This document shows, piece after piece, positions 44,026-52,627 of a stretch of 64,000 bases of DNA (position 1 is the stretch's first letter; every line of letters begins with the position of its first letter). Position numbers and translations under genes: made by a program. The DNA is from Anaerolineaceae bacterium. Lineage in GTDB: Bacteria; Chloroflexota; Anaerolineae; Anaerolineales; UBA11657. The notes beneath the pieces were generated by a model. It was not told where the DNA came from. It ran no database searches and saw nothing but the letters and a program-made list of their open reading frames with translations. The stretch spans positions 1-64,000 of the forward strand of contig BGOS01000003.1 of the NCBI GenBank assembly GCA_003569365.1. The letters are read 5' to 3'.

Positions 44026-45606
44026 ATGGCCAAGCGCTACGATGCAATTATTGTGGGCGGCGGTCACAACGGGCTGGTAGCCGCAGCCTACTTGGCGCGT
44101 GCTGGACGGGAGGTGCTGGTGCTGGAGCAGCGCCATCTAGTGGGTGGCGCCACGGTAACCGAAGAGCTGTACCCCGGCTTTAAGTATTCGGTATTTTCCT
44201 ATGTTGTTAGTTTGTTGCGGCCGGAGATTATGCGCGACCTTTCACTGGCGCGGCATGGGCTGGAAATATTGCCGCTCGAGAGCACCTTTACGCCACTGCC
44301 CGGGGGGGACTATTTGTTGCGCGGGCCGGACCACGCGCAGACGCACCGCGAGATTTACCGGCACTCCCCGCGCGATGCGGACGTGTACGACGAGTACGGG
44401 CGCTTGATGGCGCAGATGGCCATGGCAGTCCGCCCGATTTTGGGCATGGTGCCGCCGGATCCGGCAGCGCCCGGCTGGCGCGATTTGCAGTCTTTGGCAC
44501 AGTTAGGTTCGCACGTGCGCGCGCTAGGCGGCGAGCGCTTCCACGCGCTGGCCAAACTGATGACGATGAGTGCTGCTGATTTCCTGGATGAATGGTTTGA
44601 GTGCGAGCCATTGAAGGCGACGATGTCGGCGAGCGGCATCATCGGCACATTTCTCGGCCCGCGATCGCCCGGTTCCGCATACGTGCTGCTGCACCATTAC
44701 ATGGGCGAGATTGACGGCGCATTCCGTGCCTGGGGCTTTGCGCGCGGTGGCACAGGTGCCATCAGCAGCGCAATCGCCAGTGCCGCCAGGAGTTTTGGCG
44801 CTGAGATTCGCACAAATGCGGCGGTGCAGCAAGTGATTACAAAGAACGGGCGCGCCATGGGTGTGGTGCTGGCGGATGGCGAGGAAATTTATGCGCGCGT
44901 CGTGGCTTCAAGCCTGGATCCGAAGCGCACCTTCCTAAAGCTGTGCGCGCCAGCGGACTTGCCCACGGAGTTTAGGGAAGCGATCGAGCGCTTCAAAATC
45001 CGCGGCTCGTCCGGCAAGGTGAATCTTTCATTGGCTGCACTGCCTAACTTCACAAGCCTGCCGGGGATGGGCATGCATTTGCGCGGGTCAATTTCGATAA
45101 GCCCATCTATGGATTACTTGGAGCAGGCGTTTGATGATGCGAAGTATGGCGAGTTCTCGCGCCATCCGTACATGGATGTGCTGATTCCTTCGTTGATTGA
45201 TCCGGGCATGGCGCCGCCAGGACAGCATGTAATGTCGTGCTTTGTGCAATATGCGCCGTACAACTTGAAGGGCGGCTGGACGGACGCGCAGCGCACTGCG
45301 TTTGGCGACACGGTTGTCAACACGCTATGTGAGTACGCGCCCAACTTGCGCGAAAATATTTTGCACCGGCAGGTATTGTCACCGGCGGACATTGAGTCCG
45401 TAACCGGGCTTACCGAGGGCAATATCTTTCAGGGTGAACTGGCGCTGAACCAGTTGTTCTTTTTGCGGCCGGTGCCGGGCTGGGCGCAATACCGGACTCC
45501 CGTGCGCGCGTTATATCAGTGTGGTTCGGGCACGCATCCGGGTGGTGGGATTTGCGGTGCGCCCGGGCGCCTCGCGGCAATGGAAATGCTGCGCGACGGG
45601 CTATGA
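44026..45606 (+). CDS. NAD(P)/FAD-dependent oxidoreductase, PYROXD2/phytoene-desaturase-like (first copy)
   Basis: 526 aa. The Rossmann FAD motif is DAIIVGGGHNGLVAAAYLAR, followed by VLEQRHLVGGATVTEEL. The C-terminal FAD contact is LYQCGSGTHPGGGICGAPGR. AAGGTGA precedes ATG 44026. It resembles PYROXD2-type amine oxidase/carotenoid desaturase-fold enzymes. The substrate is unknown; context suggests a methylated amine or related small molecule. The TGA stop overlaps the ATG of the next gene. Confidence 0.88.
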   Translation: MAKRYDAIIVGGGHNGLVAAAYLARAGREVLVLEQRHLVGGATVTEELYPGFKYSVFSYVVSLLRPEIMRDLSLARHGLEILPLESTFTPLPGGDYLLRGPDHAQTHREIYRHSPRDADVYDEYGRLMAQMAMAVRPILGMVPPDPAAPGWRDLQSLAQLGSHVRALGGERFHALAKLMTMSAADFLDEWFECEPLKATMSASGIIGTFLGPRSPGSAYVLLHHYMGEIDGAFRAWGFARGGTGAISSAIASAARSFGAEIRTNAAVQQVITKNGRAMGVVLADGEEIYARVVASSLDPKRTFLKLCAPADLPTEFREAIERFKIRGSSGKVNLSLAALPNFTSLPGMGMHLRGSISISPSMDYLEQAFDDAKYGEFSRHPYMDVLIPSLIDPGMAPPGQHVMSCFVQYAPYNLKGGWTDAQRTAFGDTVVNTLCEYAPNLRENILHRQVLSPADIESVTGLTEGNIFQGELALNQLFFLRPVPGWAQYRTPVRALYQCGSGTHPGGGICGAPGRLAAMEMLRDGL

Positions 45607-47186
45607 GAAGCAGCGACTGCATCATCATCGGGGCGGGCGCCAATAGCTTGGTGGCAGCTGCGGTGTTGGCACGGGCCGGCCGCAAGGTGCTGGTGCTGGA
45701 GCGCCTCGACCGGGTGGGTGGCACGCATGCCAGCGCGGAGCTGCATCCCGGTTACCGTTTTGACACCGCTATGACATCTTTGGGTTGGCTGCCACCCTTG
45801 CTTAGCCGGCAGCTGCGCCTGTCCCGGCACGGGCTCAACGTGCATTGGGCGGGCATGCCGCTGCTGGCACTAGAGCGCGATGGGCACAGCCTGCCGCTGT
45901 GGCGGGATGAACGGCGGACGGTGCGTTCGCTGCGCATGCTGTCTGTGCGGGACGCCGAACGCTGGCCGGCGTTTTGCGCACGGGCGGCGCGGCTTGCGGG
46001 CTTTCTGCGCAGTGCTTACATGCTGCCGGCGCCGCAGGTTCCAAACCCCGGTTTGGGCGATGCGTGGACATTGGTGCAGCTGGGCCTCAAGGCGCGCGGC
46101 CTTGGCCGGATGGAGATGCTGGAGCTGTTGCGTGTGCTGCCGCTTTCGGTAAGCGAGTGGCTGGATGAGTGGTTTGAGTCCGACTTGCTGAAGGGAGCGC
46201 TTGGCGCAGGTGGTGTCCAGAATATTAATTTGGGCCCGCAAGCTGCGGGCACGGCGCTTGGGTTGCTGCACCATCATGTGGGCGCAGCGCTGGGCGATAT
46301 TCGGCCGGTTGGGTTTGTGCGCGGGGGCATGGCGCGCCTTGGTGAAGCGCTGGCGGCTGCGGCGCAGGCTGCCGGCGCCACAATTGAGCTGAACTCTGCT
46401 GTGGCGAGTGTGCTTGTGCGCAGTGGGCAGGCAGCGGGCGTAGTGCTGGCAAATGGCAGCGAAATCAAGGCGGCCACGGTGGTATCCGGCCTTGACCCCA
46501 AACAAACTTTGCTTGAGCTGGTCGGTGGGGATTGGCTGGAGCCGGGCTTTGTGCGCCGCGTCAACAATATACGCGGAGAAGGGATTGCAGCGCGGGTGCA
46601 TCTTGCGCTTGACGGCCTGCCGGTTTTTCCGGATGTGCCAAGCGGCGGGATGGATGCGCTCGGGCGCATCAGCATCAGCCCCAGCCTGGAGTATGTGGAG
46701 CGCGCGCATGACTGCGCAAAGTATGGCCGTGTATCTAATGCGCCGGTTTTGGAAGCTGTGATCCCTTCCCTGAGTGATGCATCACTTGCGCCGGCGGGCT
46801 GCCACGTGATGTCTGTGGCGGTGCAGTACACACCGTGGCACCTGCGCGCCGGCGCATGGAATGCGGAGCGCAGCACTGCGTTGCGCGACAATGTGGTTGC
46901 GCTGCTGGATGCGCATATCCCGGGCTTGCGCGCCCGCATACAGGCTGCCGTTGTCCACACGCCCGCAGACTTTGAGCGCGAGTTCGGCGCGCCGCGTGGA
47001 AATCTTTATCACGCGGATCTCACGCTGGACCAAATATTATTCATGCGCCCGATTGCGGGATGGGCGCAGTACCGCACGCCGGTGCGCGGGCTTTACATGT
47101 GCGGCCCCGCCAATCATCCGGGCGCAGGCATTACGGGCGTTGCCGGTTACCACGCGGCACGGGCCGTGCTGCATACCAAGCCGTGA
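45603..47186 (+). CDS. NAD(P)/FAD-dependent oxidoreductase, PYROXD2-like (second copy)
   Basis: 527 aa from ATG 45603. CIIIGAGANSLVAAAVLAR, VLERLDRVGGTHASAELHPG and the C-terminal MCGPANHPGAGITGVAGYHA are the FAD-binding elements. It aligns along its whole length with the preceding protein (SEWLDEWFESDLLKG against DFLDEWFECEPLKA), so the pair is a tandem duplication that has diverged. The two may form a heterodimer or act on successive intermediates. Its stop overlaps the next GTG. Confidence 0.88.
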   Translation: MRSSDCIIIGAGANSLVAAAVLARAGRKVLVLERLDRVGGTHASAELHPGYRFDTAMTSLGWLPPLLSRQLRLSRHGLNVHWAGMPLLALERDGHSLPLWRDERRTVRSLRMLSVRDAERWPAFCARAARLAGFLRSAYMLPAPQVPNPGLGDAWTLVQLGLKARGLGRMEMLELLRVLPLSVSEWLDEWFESDLLKGALGAGGVQNINLGPQAAGTALGLLHHHVGAALGDIRPVGFVRGGMARLGEALAAAAQAAGATIELNSAVASVLVRSGQAAGVVLANGSEIKAATVVSGLDPKQTLLELVGGDWLEPGFVRRVNNIRGEGIAARVHLALDGLPVFPDVPSGGMDALGRISISPSLEYVERAHDCAKYGRVSNAPVLEAVIPSLSDASLAPAGCHVMSVAVQYTPWHLRAGAWNAERSTALRDNVVALLDAHIPGLRARIQAAVVHTPADFEREFGAPRGNLYHADLTLDQILFMRPIAGWAQYRTPVRGLYMCGPANHPGAGITGVAGYHAARAVLHTKP

Positions 47187-48298
47187 GCAGCGCGGCGCTG
47201 CTGGCGCAATACAAGCCAGCTGACAATCTGGCGCTGGCCAGCACGCTGCCGGCGCAGTGGTACTTTGATGCCGCTATGTTGCAGCTGGAGCGCGAAAAAA
47301 TATTTTGGCGCAGCTGGCAGCCGGTTGCTGCCAGCGCGGCGCTGCGGCGCCACGGCGACTATGTGACCTGCGACCTGCAAGGCAAGCCGCTGGTGGTAAC
47401 GCGCGATGCAGCGGGGCGCCTGCGCGCTTTTTACAACGTGTGCCGGCATCGGGCCGGGCCAGTGGCTGCTGGTAAAGGCAACCGTAAAACCCTGCAATGC
47501 CGGTACCACGGCTGGACCTATGGGCTGGACGGGCAGCTGCTGACTGCACCGGAATTTGAGGGGGTGGGGGACTGGTCAGCCGATCAGGTGTGCCTGCCGT
47601 CGGTAAATGTCGCGGAGTGGGGACCGTGGGTGTTTGTAAATTTGGATGCCCAATGTGAAAGCTTGGAACAGAGCCAGGGACTCATTTGGCAGGAAGTGGC
47701 GGCTGCCGGGTTTGATGTGTCCCAGCTGGACCTCTTGGAGCGCCGCGAATATGTGGTGGAGGCTAACTGGAAGGTCTACATCGACAATTATCTGGAGGGG
47801 TACCACATTCCGATTGCGCACCCCGGGCTGTTTCGCGAGCTGGACTACGAGCAGTATCGCGTTGAGACGTTTCGCAACTACAGCAAGCAGCATGCGCCCT
47901 TTCGGGCGGCAGGCACTCCTGCTCAGGCGGGGCACGACCGGCGCTACTTGCGCGGCACTGCCGAACCGGATGCGCTGTACTACTGGTTGTTTCCCAACGT
48001 GATGTTCAACTTTTACCCTGACAATCTGCAAATTAATATTGTGCTGCCGTTGGATGCGCAGCGCACGCTGACTATTTTTGAGTGGTACTTTGCACAGCCC
48101 GGCACTGGTGCGGGCTGGGAAAGCATGCAGCAATCGATTGCATTCAGCGATGAAGTGCAGCGCGAGGACATGGAGATCTGCCGCGTGGTGCAGCAGGGCC
48201 TGCAATCCGGCGTCTATGAGCGCGGCCGGTTTTCAGTGAAGCGCGAAAACGGCGTGCACCACTTTCAACAGCTGGTGTACGCGCACCTGACCACCTAG
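47183..48298 (+). CDS. Rieske aromatic-ring-hydroxylating-type oxygenase, alpha subunit
   Basis: 371 aa from GTG 47183. The Rieske [2Fe-2S] ligands are C-R-H in NVCRHRAG and C-x-x-H in LQCRYHGWTYG. The mononuclear iron site is DNYLEGYHIPIAHPGL. A full-length alpha subunit, similar in order to GbcA/CntA-like demethylases and ring dioxygenases. No reductase or ferredoxin gene is adjacent. With GcvT and two flavoenzymes it could start oxidative N-demethylation. Confidence 0.92.
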   Translation: MSSAALLAQYKPADNLALASTLPAQWYFDAAMLQLEREKIFWRSWQPVAASAALRRHGDYVTCDLQGKPLVVTRDAAGRLRAFYNVCRHRAGPVAAGKGNRKTLQCRYHGWTYGLDGQLLTAPEFEGVGDWSADQVCLPSVNVAEWGPWVFVNLDAQCESLEQSQGLIWQEVAAAGFDVSQLDLLERREYVVEANWKVYIDNYLEGYHIPIAHPGLFRELDYEQYRVETFRNYSKQHAPFRAAGTPAQAGHDRRYLRGTAEPDALYYWLFPNVMFNFYPDNLQINIVLPLDAQRTLTIFEWYFAQPGTGAGWESMQQSIAFSDEVQREDMEICRVVQQGLQSGVYERGRFSVKRENGVHHFQQLVYAHLTT

Positions 48299-48358
48299 GC
48301 TTTTTGCGCTTAGGGCCACCTGCGGGCAGGGTGCCGGTCCCGCGCGGGCGCGTTGTGG

Positions 48359-48826
48359 TCAATCGGCGGGGCGACCGTGCAAGGCAAGGTTGCGGTTGGC
48401 GTAGCGGCTGTCTGCGGTCACATCCTTGCCCAGCCAATCGGGCGGCAGATAGGCCGCACAGTCCGCGGCAGTTTGAAATTCCACCTCGGCGAGCAGCAGC
48501 CCGGCCAGCGCGCCGCTGAACACATCCAGCAGCACAATTTGCGCAGCGCCAATGCGGTAGCGCCGCTTCTGAACGCGCCGCTCGCTGGTGGCCGGCCAAA
48601 GCTGCGCAAATTGGGCGGCGTCAATGTGAATTTCCACCTCCGCGCGCTGTGCACCACTGCCGCGCTTGTAAGTGAGCACGCTATTACTGCCATGCTGGCG
48701 GACGCGCACTTCGCGGTCGTCCGTTTCTATGGCTAGATACCCCTGGCGTACTTCCTCAAATGGCCATGTCGCCAAGTCCGGCGGGGAGACACGCACTAAA
48801 TACTTGCGCTCGATCTCTAGCTGCAT
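48359..48826 (-). CDS. CYTH domain protein (triphosphate tunnel enzyme)
   Basis: 155 aa from ATG 48826 (MQLEIERKYLVRV). The ExExK motif EIERK and the charged strands REVRVRQHG, SVLTYKRGSG and AEVEIHI line the tunnel; a later acidic strand is LAEVEFQTA. CYTH enzymes hydrolyse triphosphate or bind polyphosphate. It is the last gene of the polyphosphate module, ten bases after ppx/gppA. Confidence 0.9.
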   Translation of the reverse strand: MQLEIERKYLVRVSPPDLATWPFEEVRQGYLAIETDDREVRVRQHGSNSVLTYKRGSGAQRAEVEIHIDAAQFAQLWPATSERRVQKRRYRIGAAQIVLLDVFSGALAGLLLAEVEFQTAADCAAYLPPDWLGKDVTADSRYANRNLALHGRPAD

Positions 48827-48836
48827 GTGCTGCTGC

Positions 48837-50381
48837 TCAGGCGATTGATACCGATAGCGGCATGCCAAACTCCTGCTCAAACAAGTCGGTGGCGCGCTGT
48901 GTTTCCGAAATCTCAACGGTGGCACCGCCAACCGCTGCGGGCGTTGCCAGAAGTTGTGCGCGCCCGTCTGCAATTCGGATCTGTACTTTCTTTACGGCCG
49001 CGCTGCGGCTGCGGTCCAAATATTCCGCCAGCCGCAGCAGAGCACCCATCTGGCGCGCATTGCTTAGCTCTGAAGTGCTGAGGAGCGCTATCGGCGCAAA
49101 CGCCTCGAGCTCGGCACGTCCGCGGCGGTGCAGCATACAGAGGGCCGCAATGGTTACCTGTTCGGTGTGGGTGTAGCCGGGAAGCGCGGCATTCAGAATA
49201 ATGTAGGCTGCATGTTTGTGGTGATTGTGATAATCAATGCTGGTGCCAATGTCATGCAGTTGAGCTGCTGCCCACAAGCATTCGCGTTCGCGCGCGCCCA
49301 GCGCGTGCTCTGCGCTCAATTGGTCAAAGAGCGCAAGCGAGAGGCGTGCCACATGGTCCGCGTGCGCTTGGTTGGAGCTGTAGTTGCGCGCCAGGTTTAA
49401 GATGCTGAACTCGCGCAGGTTGCGCAACACCGGCGGGCGGCGCGTGCGCAAAAACTGCGAGTAGAGCAGTCCCTCGCGCAGCCCCTGGCCGCATACGGTC
49501 AGGCTTTCGGCGCCGGCCTGGCGCAGCGCAGCTGCCACCACCATTGCGCCGGCAAGAATTATGTCTTCGCGGTCATTGCGCAGGCCGGCAATTTGGCGGG
49601 CGCGCTCTTTGTAACTAAGCCCGCGCAGCTTGTCGATCAGCTTTTCCAGCCGGCCGAGTTTTAGTTCGTATTGGTGCACAAGGTGGAACGGATAGCTGCG
49701 CGTTTCGCGATCGATGCGCGCCAGCGTGCGCACGCTGCCGCCCAGCCCCACAAACTGCTGCCCGTTCCGCAAGCGCAGCCAAGCGATTGGTGCGAGAGTG
49801 TCTGCGATGTACTTGAAGAGTGCGGCGTAGTCTGTATCTGAAATCGGGTCGGTGTGGCAAAACCGTTCGGTAAGGCTGAGGGCACCGAGCGGTTTGACCG
49901 TGCCTCGCTGAAACGCGCCAGCGCGCACTTTTCCAAGCTCCGCGCTGCCGCCGCCCACATCCAGCACCAGCCCCTGCTGAATGCCAATGCTGTTGATTGC
50001 GCCAAGCGAGCTGAAGTAAGCCTCTTGCTCGCCGGTGAGCACGCGCAGGCGCAGGCCGGTCTCGCGCTGTGTACGCTGTAAAAACTCAGCCTGATTGCGC
50101 GCATCACGGACGGCCGCGGTGGCCACGGGTATTACGCGCCGGACGCCATTGGCCTTGCAAAATGATGCAAATACCCGCAGAGTGGCGAGCGCACGCTCAA
50201 TTGCCGCGGGAGTTAGTAATTGGGAGGCGGCCATGCCTTCGCTGAGGCGGACGCGCCGGCTCAGCTCATCCGTTACTTTGAAGACGCTGCCCGGTGTGTA
50301 GTGGGCCACCAGCAGGCGGGCGGAGTTGGAGCCGAGGTCTATGATGCCCAGCGACTCGCTGAAGGGGGGCAACGCATTCAC
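48837..50381 (-). CDS. Ppx/GppA exopolyphosphatase/pppGpp phosphatase
   Basis: 514 aa. The ASKHA fold motifs are GIIDLGSNSARLLVAHYTPG and LVLDVGGGSAELGKV. From residue 310 an HD-like C-terminal domain follows (NQAHADHVARLSLALFDQL, LWAAAQLHDIGTSIDYHNHH). Splits polyphosphate from the end or converts pppGpp to ppGpp; I cannot decide which. It sits four bases after the sixA gene. Confidence 0.92.
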   Translation of the reverse strand: MNALPPFSESLGIIDLGSNSARLLVAHYTPGSVFKVTDELSRRVRLSEGMAASQLLTPAAIERALATLRVFASFCKANGVRRVIPVATAAVRDARNQAEFLQRTQRETGLRLRVLTGEQEAYFSSLGAINSIGIQQGLVLDVGGGSAELGKVRAGAFQRGTVKPLGALSLTERFCHTDPISDTDYAALFKYIADTLAPIAWLRLRNGQQFVGLGGSVRTLARIDRETRSYPFHLVHQYELKLGRLEKLIDKLRGLSYKERARQIAGLRNDREDIILAGAMVVAAALRQAGAESLTVCGQGLREGLLYSQFLRTRRPPVLRNLREFSILNLARNYSSNQAHADHVARLSLALFDQLSAEHALGARERECLWAAAQLHDIGTSIDYHNHHKHAAYIILNAALPGYTHTEQVTIAALCMLHRRGRAELEAFAPIALLSTSELSNARQMGALLRLAEYLDRSRSAAVKKVQIRIADGRAQLLATPAAVGGATVEISETQRATDLFEQEFGMPLSVSIA

Positions 50382-50384
50382 AAG

Positions 50385-50861
50385 CTATTCGCGGGCTAAA
50401 AGCTTGGGGGGCAGCAGCCAGTTCAAAATGCCGGCCGGAGGCTGCAACTGCAGCAGGTCCACGCGCGCAAGACTGCCCTTTTTCATTACCACCCGCCCAC
50501 CACCGATCAGCCGGCCAATCAGCTGACTGAAGTCGTCCTCATGGCCGACAAGCAAAAGCGCGCCGGCTTGCAGGCGCGTGTTCAGCAGCCGTTCCAGTGC
50601 GGGAAAGTTAAAGCCGGGGACCATGCTGGGATGCGGCGTTACGGGCAGGCCGAGTTGCGCGGCAACGATGTCGGCAGTCTGGCGGGCGCGCACATACGGG
50701 CTCGTGACTATTTCATCCAGTTCAAGTTCAAGCGTGCTGATTGTGCGGGCGCTTGCCTGCATGCGGGCGACGCCCTCTGGAGTGAGCGGGCGCTGTTCGT
50801 CGGCACCGGCCCACGTGGTGCTGTCGCCGGCGAGGCCGTGGCGCAGAAAGTAGAGGCGCAT
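50385..50861 (-). CDS. sixA: Phosphohistidine phosphatase SixA
   Basis: 158 aa histidine-phosphatase fold. LYFLRHGLAG carries the catalytic RHG and LLLVGHEDDFSQLIG the second His. Short, without the larger insertions of phosphoglycerate mutases, hence SixA. It directly follows the CHAD gene (stop 50862), so the set is transcribed together. Confidence 0.9.
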   Translation of the reverse strand: MRLYFLRHGLAGDSTTWAGADEQRPLTPEGVARMQASARTISTLELELDEIVTSPYVRARQTADIVAAQLGLPVTPHPSMVPGFNFPALERLLNTRLQAGALLLVGHEDDFSQLIGRLIGGGRVVMKKGSLARVDLLQLQPPAGILNWLLPPKLLARE

Positions 50862-52454
50862 CTAACGGGCCGCCACTGCGCTCGCCAGTTGTTGCTGGAA
50901 GGCTGCGGTGGCAAATTGCCCGGCGCAGACGGCTGGAAATGCTGCCTGCAATGCAGTGCGCTCGGTTTCACGCACAGTGATGTACGCATTAATGTCCCAG
51001 TACTGTGATTGCAAGCCGGGGTCGTCGTCCAGCGCCCGGCGCACCATGGCGCAAGCCACATCAGCATCATTCAAGTCACCGAGTACATCTTGGATTTGTT
51101 TTAGGGCGCTGATGACGGTTTTGAGCTCCGCGCCCAACAGCGGCCGGAAGAAGTCGAGCGCATAGCGCAGCTTTTTGAAATCAATGCGCAGGTCGTGCAG
51201 GTCGCTGAGCGAAGCGTTTTGTAAATGCGGCAGAAAAGCGCGGACTTCGGCCAAGCGGCCGTAGATTAGCTGCGGCGCGGCATCGCAGGCCAGCACCGGA
51301 TGTGGCCAAGTTGAAGCGGAGGGGGGCGGCTGCATCAGGAAGGCACCAAACTCCAAAACAAAAGCTTGATGGTCGATGCCGTGCAAGTACTGCAGGGCTG
51401 TGACGCGGGCAGCTGTTTGCTGATGCTGGAAATATGCGATCAATGAATCAAGGCCACTTTGCTGGGGTGCTGGCAGTTGCGCGTGGTGGCTGCAAAGTTT
51501 CTCCAGCAGAACATCTAGATCGCGCACGTGCCCAAATACGCGGCCAGCCGTGCGCAGTGCGCGCGCGAATGGCTTCATGGCGCTTGCATCGAGGCTGCCG
51601 GCAAAGAGAGCGCTTGCGGCGCGCAAGCGGCGGGTGCTCACGCGCAGCTGGTGCACGTCTTCGGCATCTTCACGCCGCGCTAGATTCTGCGAGTGGTGCA
51701 GCAAGCTCGCCAGTTGCTGGCGCAGTATCAGGCGCGCAGTCTCGGAGACTGGCGCGTTTGGCAGCAGTTCCGGTTCCAAGCCCTTGCGCGCAGCGCGGGC
51801 TAGCGCACGCAATGCGGGTGGCAAGCGCAAACTGAGCTGCAGTGCCTGGCCGGTGCAAGCCGTGAAGAACTTAATCTCGCGCCTGAGGGCTGCCACGCCG
51901 GCCAGCAGTTGTGCGCCGCCAAATTCCAACACAACGCCGGGGGCGGGTTCATCGGTGAGGTGCATGGCAGCGGATGTGCGGCAGGCGGCAGGCAGCCGGG
52001 CCGCAATCCGCAGCAGGGCTGCCAGCCAGAGTTGTTCTGTTAATTGGGCCGCGGTTGTACCGGTAAGAGCTTGCAGGCGGCGTTGTACTTTGCCAAAGCT
52101 GCCGCGCTGTGCGCGCACCAGTGCCGCCACATTGCGCTGCATAGTGGCCGACAGGATAGTGAGCGGGTGGGTTTGAATCGCAAGTGCGCTGGCGGCAGGG
52201 CGCGCTTCGAGATTGTGCAGGCTGGCGCCATGCTGCAGGAGTTGCAGGCTGCGCTTGCTAAGGCGGTGCCGGTGGCCGTTTGGCTGAAGAAGCTGGCCGC
52301 GGTTTGAAGGACAGCGGCAGCCTCGGCCGAATTCGTGTGGTAGGCGTGCTGAAGTGCAGCGATTGTGATGGGCGCGCGGAGCGCTTCGTCCTTGGCAGGC
52401 GGGTGGGCGGCAATTATGCCGGCAGTGCCGCGCAAGGTGTAGCTGCGCTGCCAA
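50862..52454 (-). CDS. CHAD domain protein (3' part of a frameshifted gene)
   Basis: The frame is open to 52454, but real coding in it probably begins near 52265. From there, residues resemble the HD-like C-terminal domain of Ppx/GppA (LSKRSLQLLQHGASLHN, LAALLRIAARLP). Then a CHAD domain spans about 50862-51780: VHQLRVSTRRLRAASALF, GHVRDLDVLLEKL, DLHDLRIDFKKLRYAL and LGDLNDADVA. CHAD binds polyphosphate through conserved His/Arg/Lys. It lies between ppk1 and sixA, as expected for a polyphosphate-associated factor. The 5' part is in another frame. Confidence 0.85.
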   Translation of the reverse strand: MAAQLHLARHCRHNCRPPACQGRSAPRAHHNRCTSARLPHEFGRGCRCPSNRGQLLQPNGHRHRLSKRSLQLLQHGASLHNLEARPAASALAIQTHPLTILSATMQRNVAALVRAQRGSFGKVQRRLQALTGTTAAQLTEQLWLAALLRIAARLPAACRTSAAMHLTDEPAPGVVLEFGGAQLLAGVAALRREIKFFTACTGQALQLSLRLPPALRALARAARKGLEPELLPNAPVSETARLILRQQLASLLHHSQNLARREDAEDVHQLRVSTRRLRAASALFAGSLDASAMKPFARALRTAGRVFGHVRDLDVLLEKLCSHHAQLPAPQQSGLDSLIAYFQHQQTAARVTALQYLHGIDHQAFVLEFGAFLMQPPPSASTWPHPVLACDAAPQLIYGRLAEVRAFLPHLQNASLSDLHDLRIDFKKLRYALDFFRPLLGAELKTVISALKQIQDVLGDLNDADVACAMVRRALDDDPGLQSQYWDINAYITVRETERTALQAAFPAVCAGQFATAAFQQQLASAVAAR

Positions 52455-52627
52455 GCGCGCACGCGCTGGAGGGGTATCTGCAGTTCTGTGGCGAGCGTTG
52501 CAGCGGGCACGCCGCGTTCCAGTTCGCGCAGGGCGTGCACCCGGTCGCGGGCAGCTGCGGAAAGTGGCTGGCGCAAAAGGCGCGCCAGCTCACCGCGCTG
52601 CGGTGGGGCGCCCGCGCGGGGCATCAT
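52260..52627 (-). pseudogene. 5' part of the CHAD gene in another frame (HTH-like)
   Basis: ATG 52627 overlaps the ppk1 stop (ATGA), the coupling expected of the true start. The frame encodes a helix-turn-helix-like region (GVPAATLATELQIPLQRVRA) and runs into the HD-like part (AAAVLQTAASFFSQTATGTA) before losing sense at about 52265, where the other frame takes over with LSKRSLQLLQ. One base change would restore a single HTH + HD-like + CHAD protein of about 588 aa. It could be a sequencing error or real damage. Confidence 0.55.
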
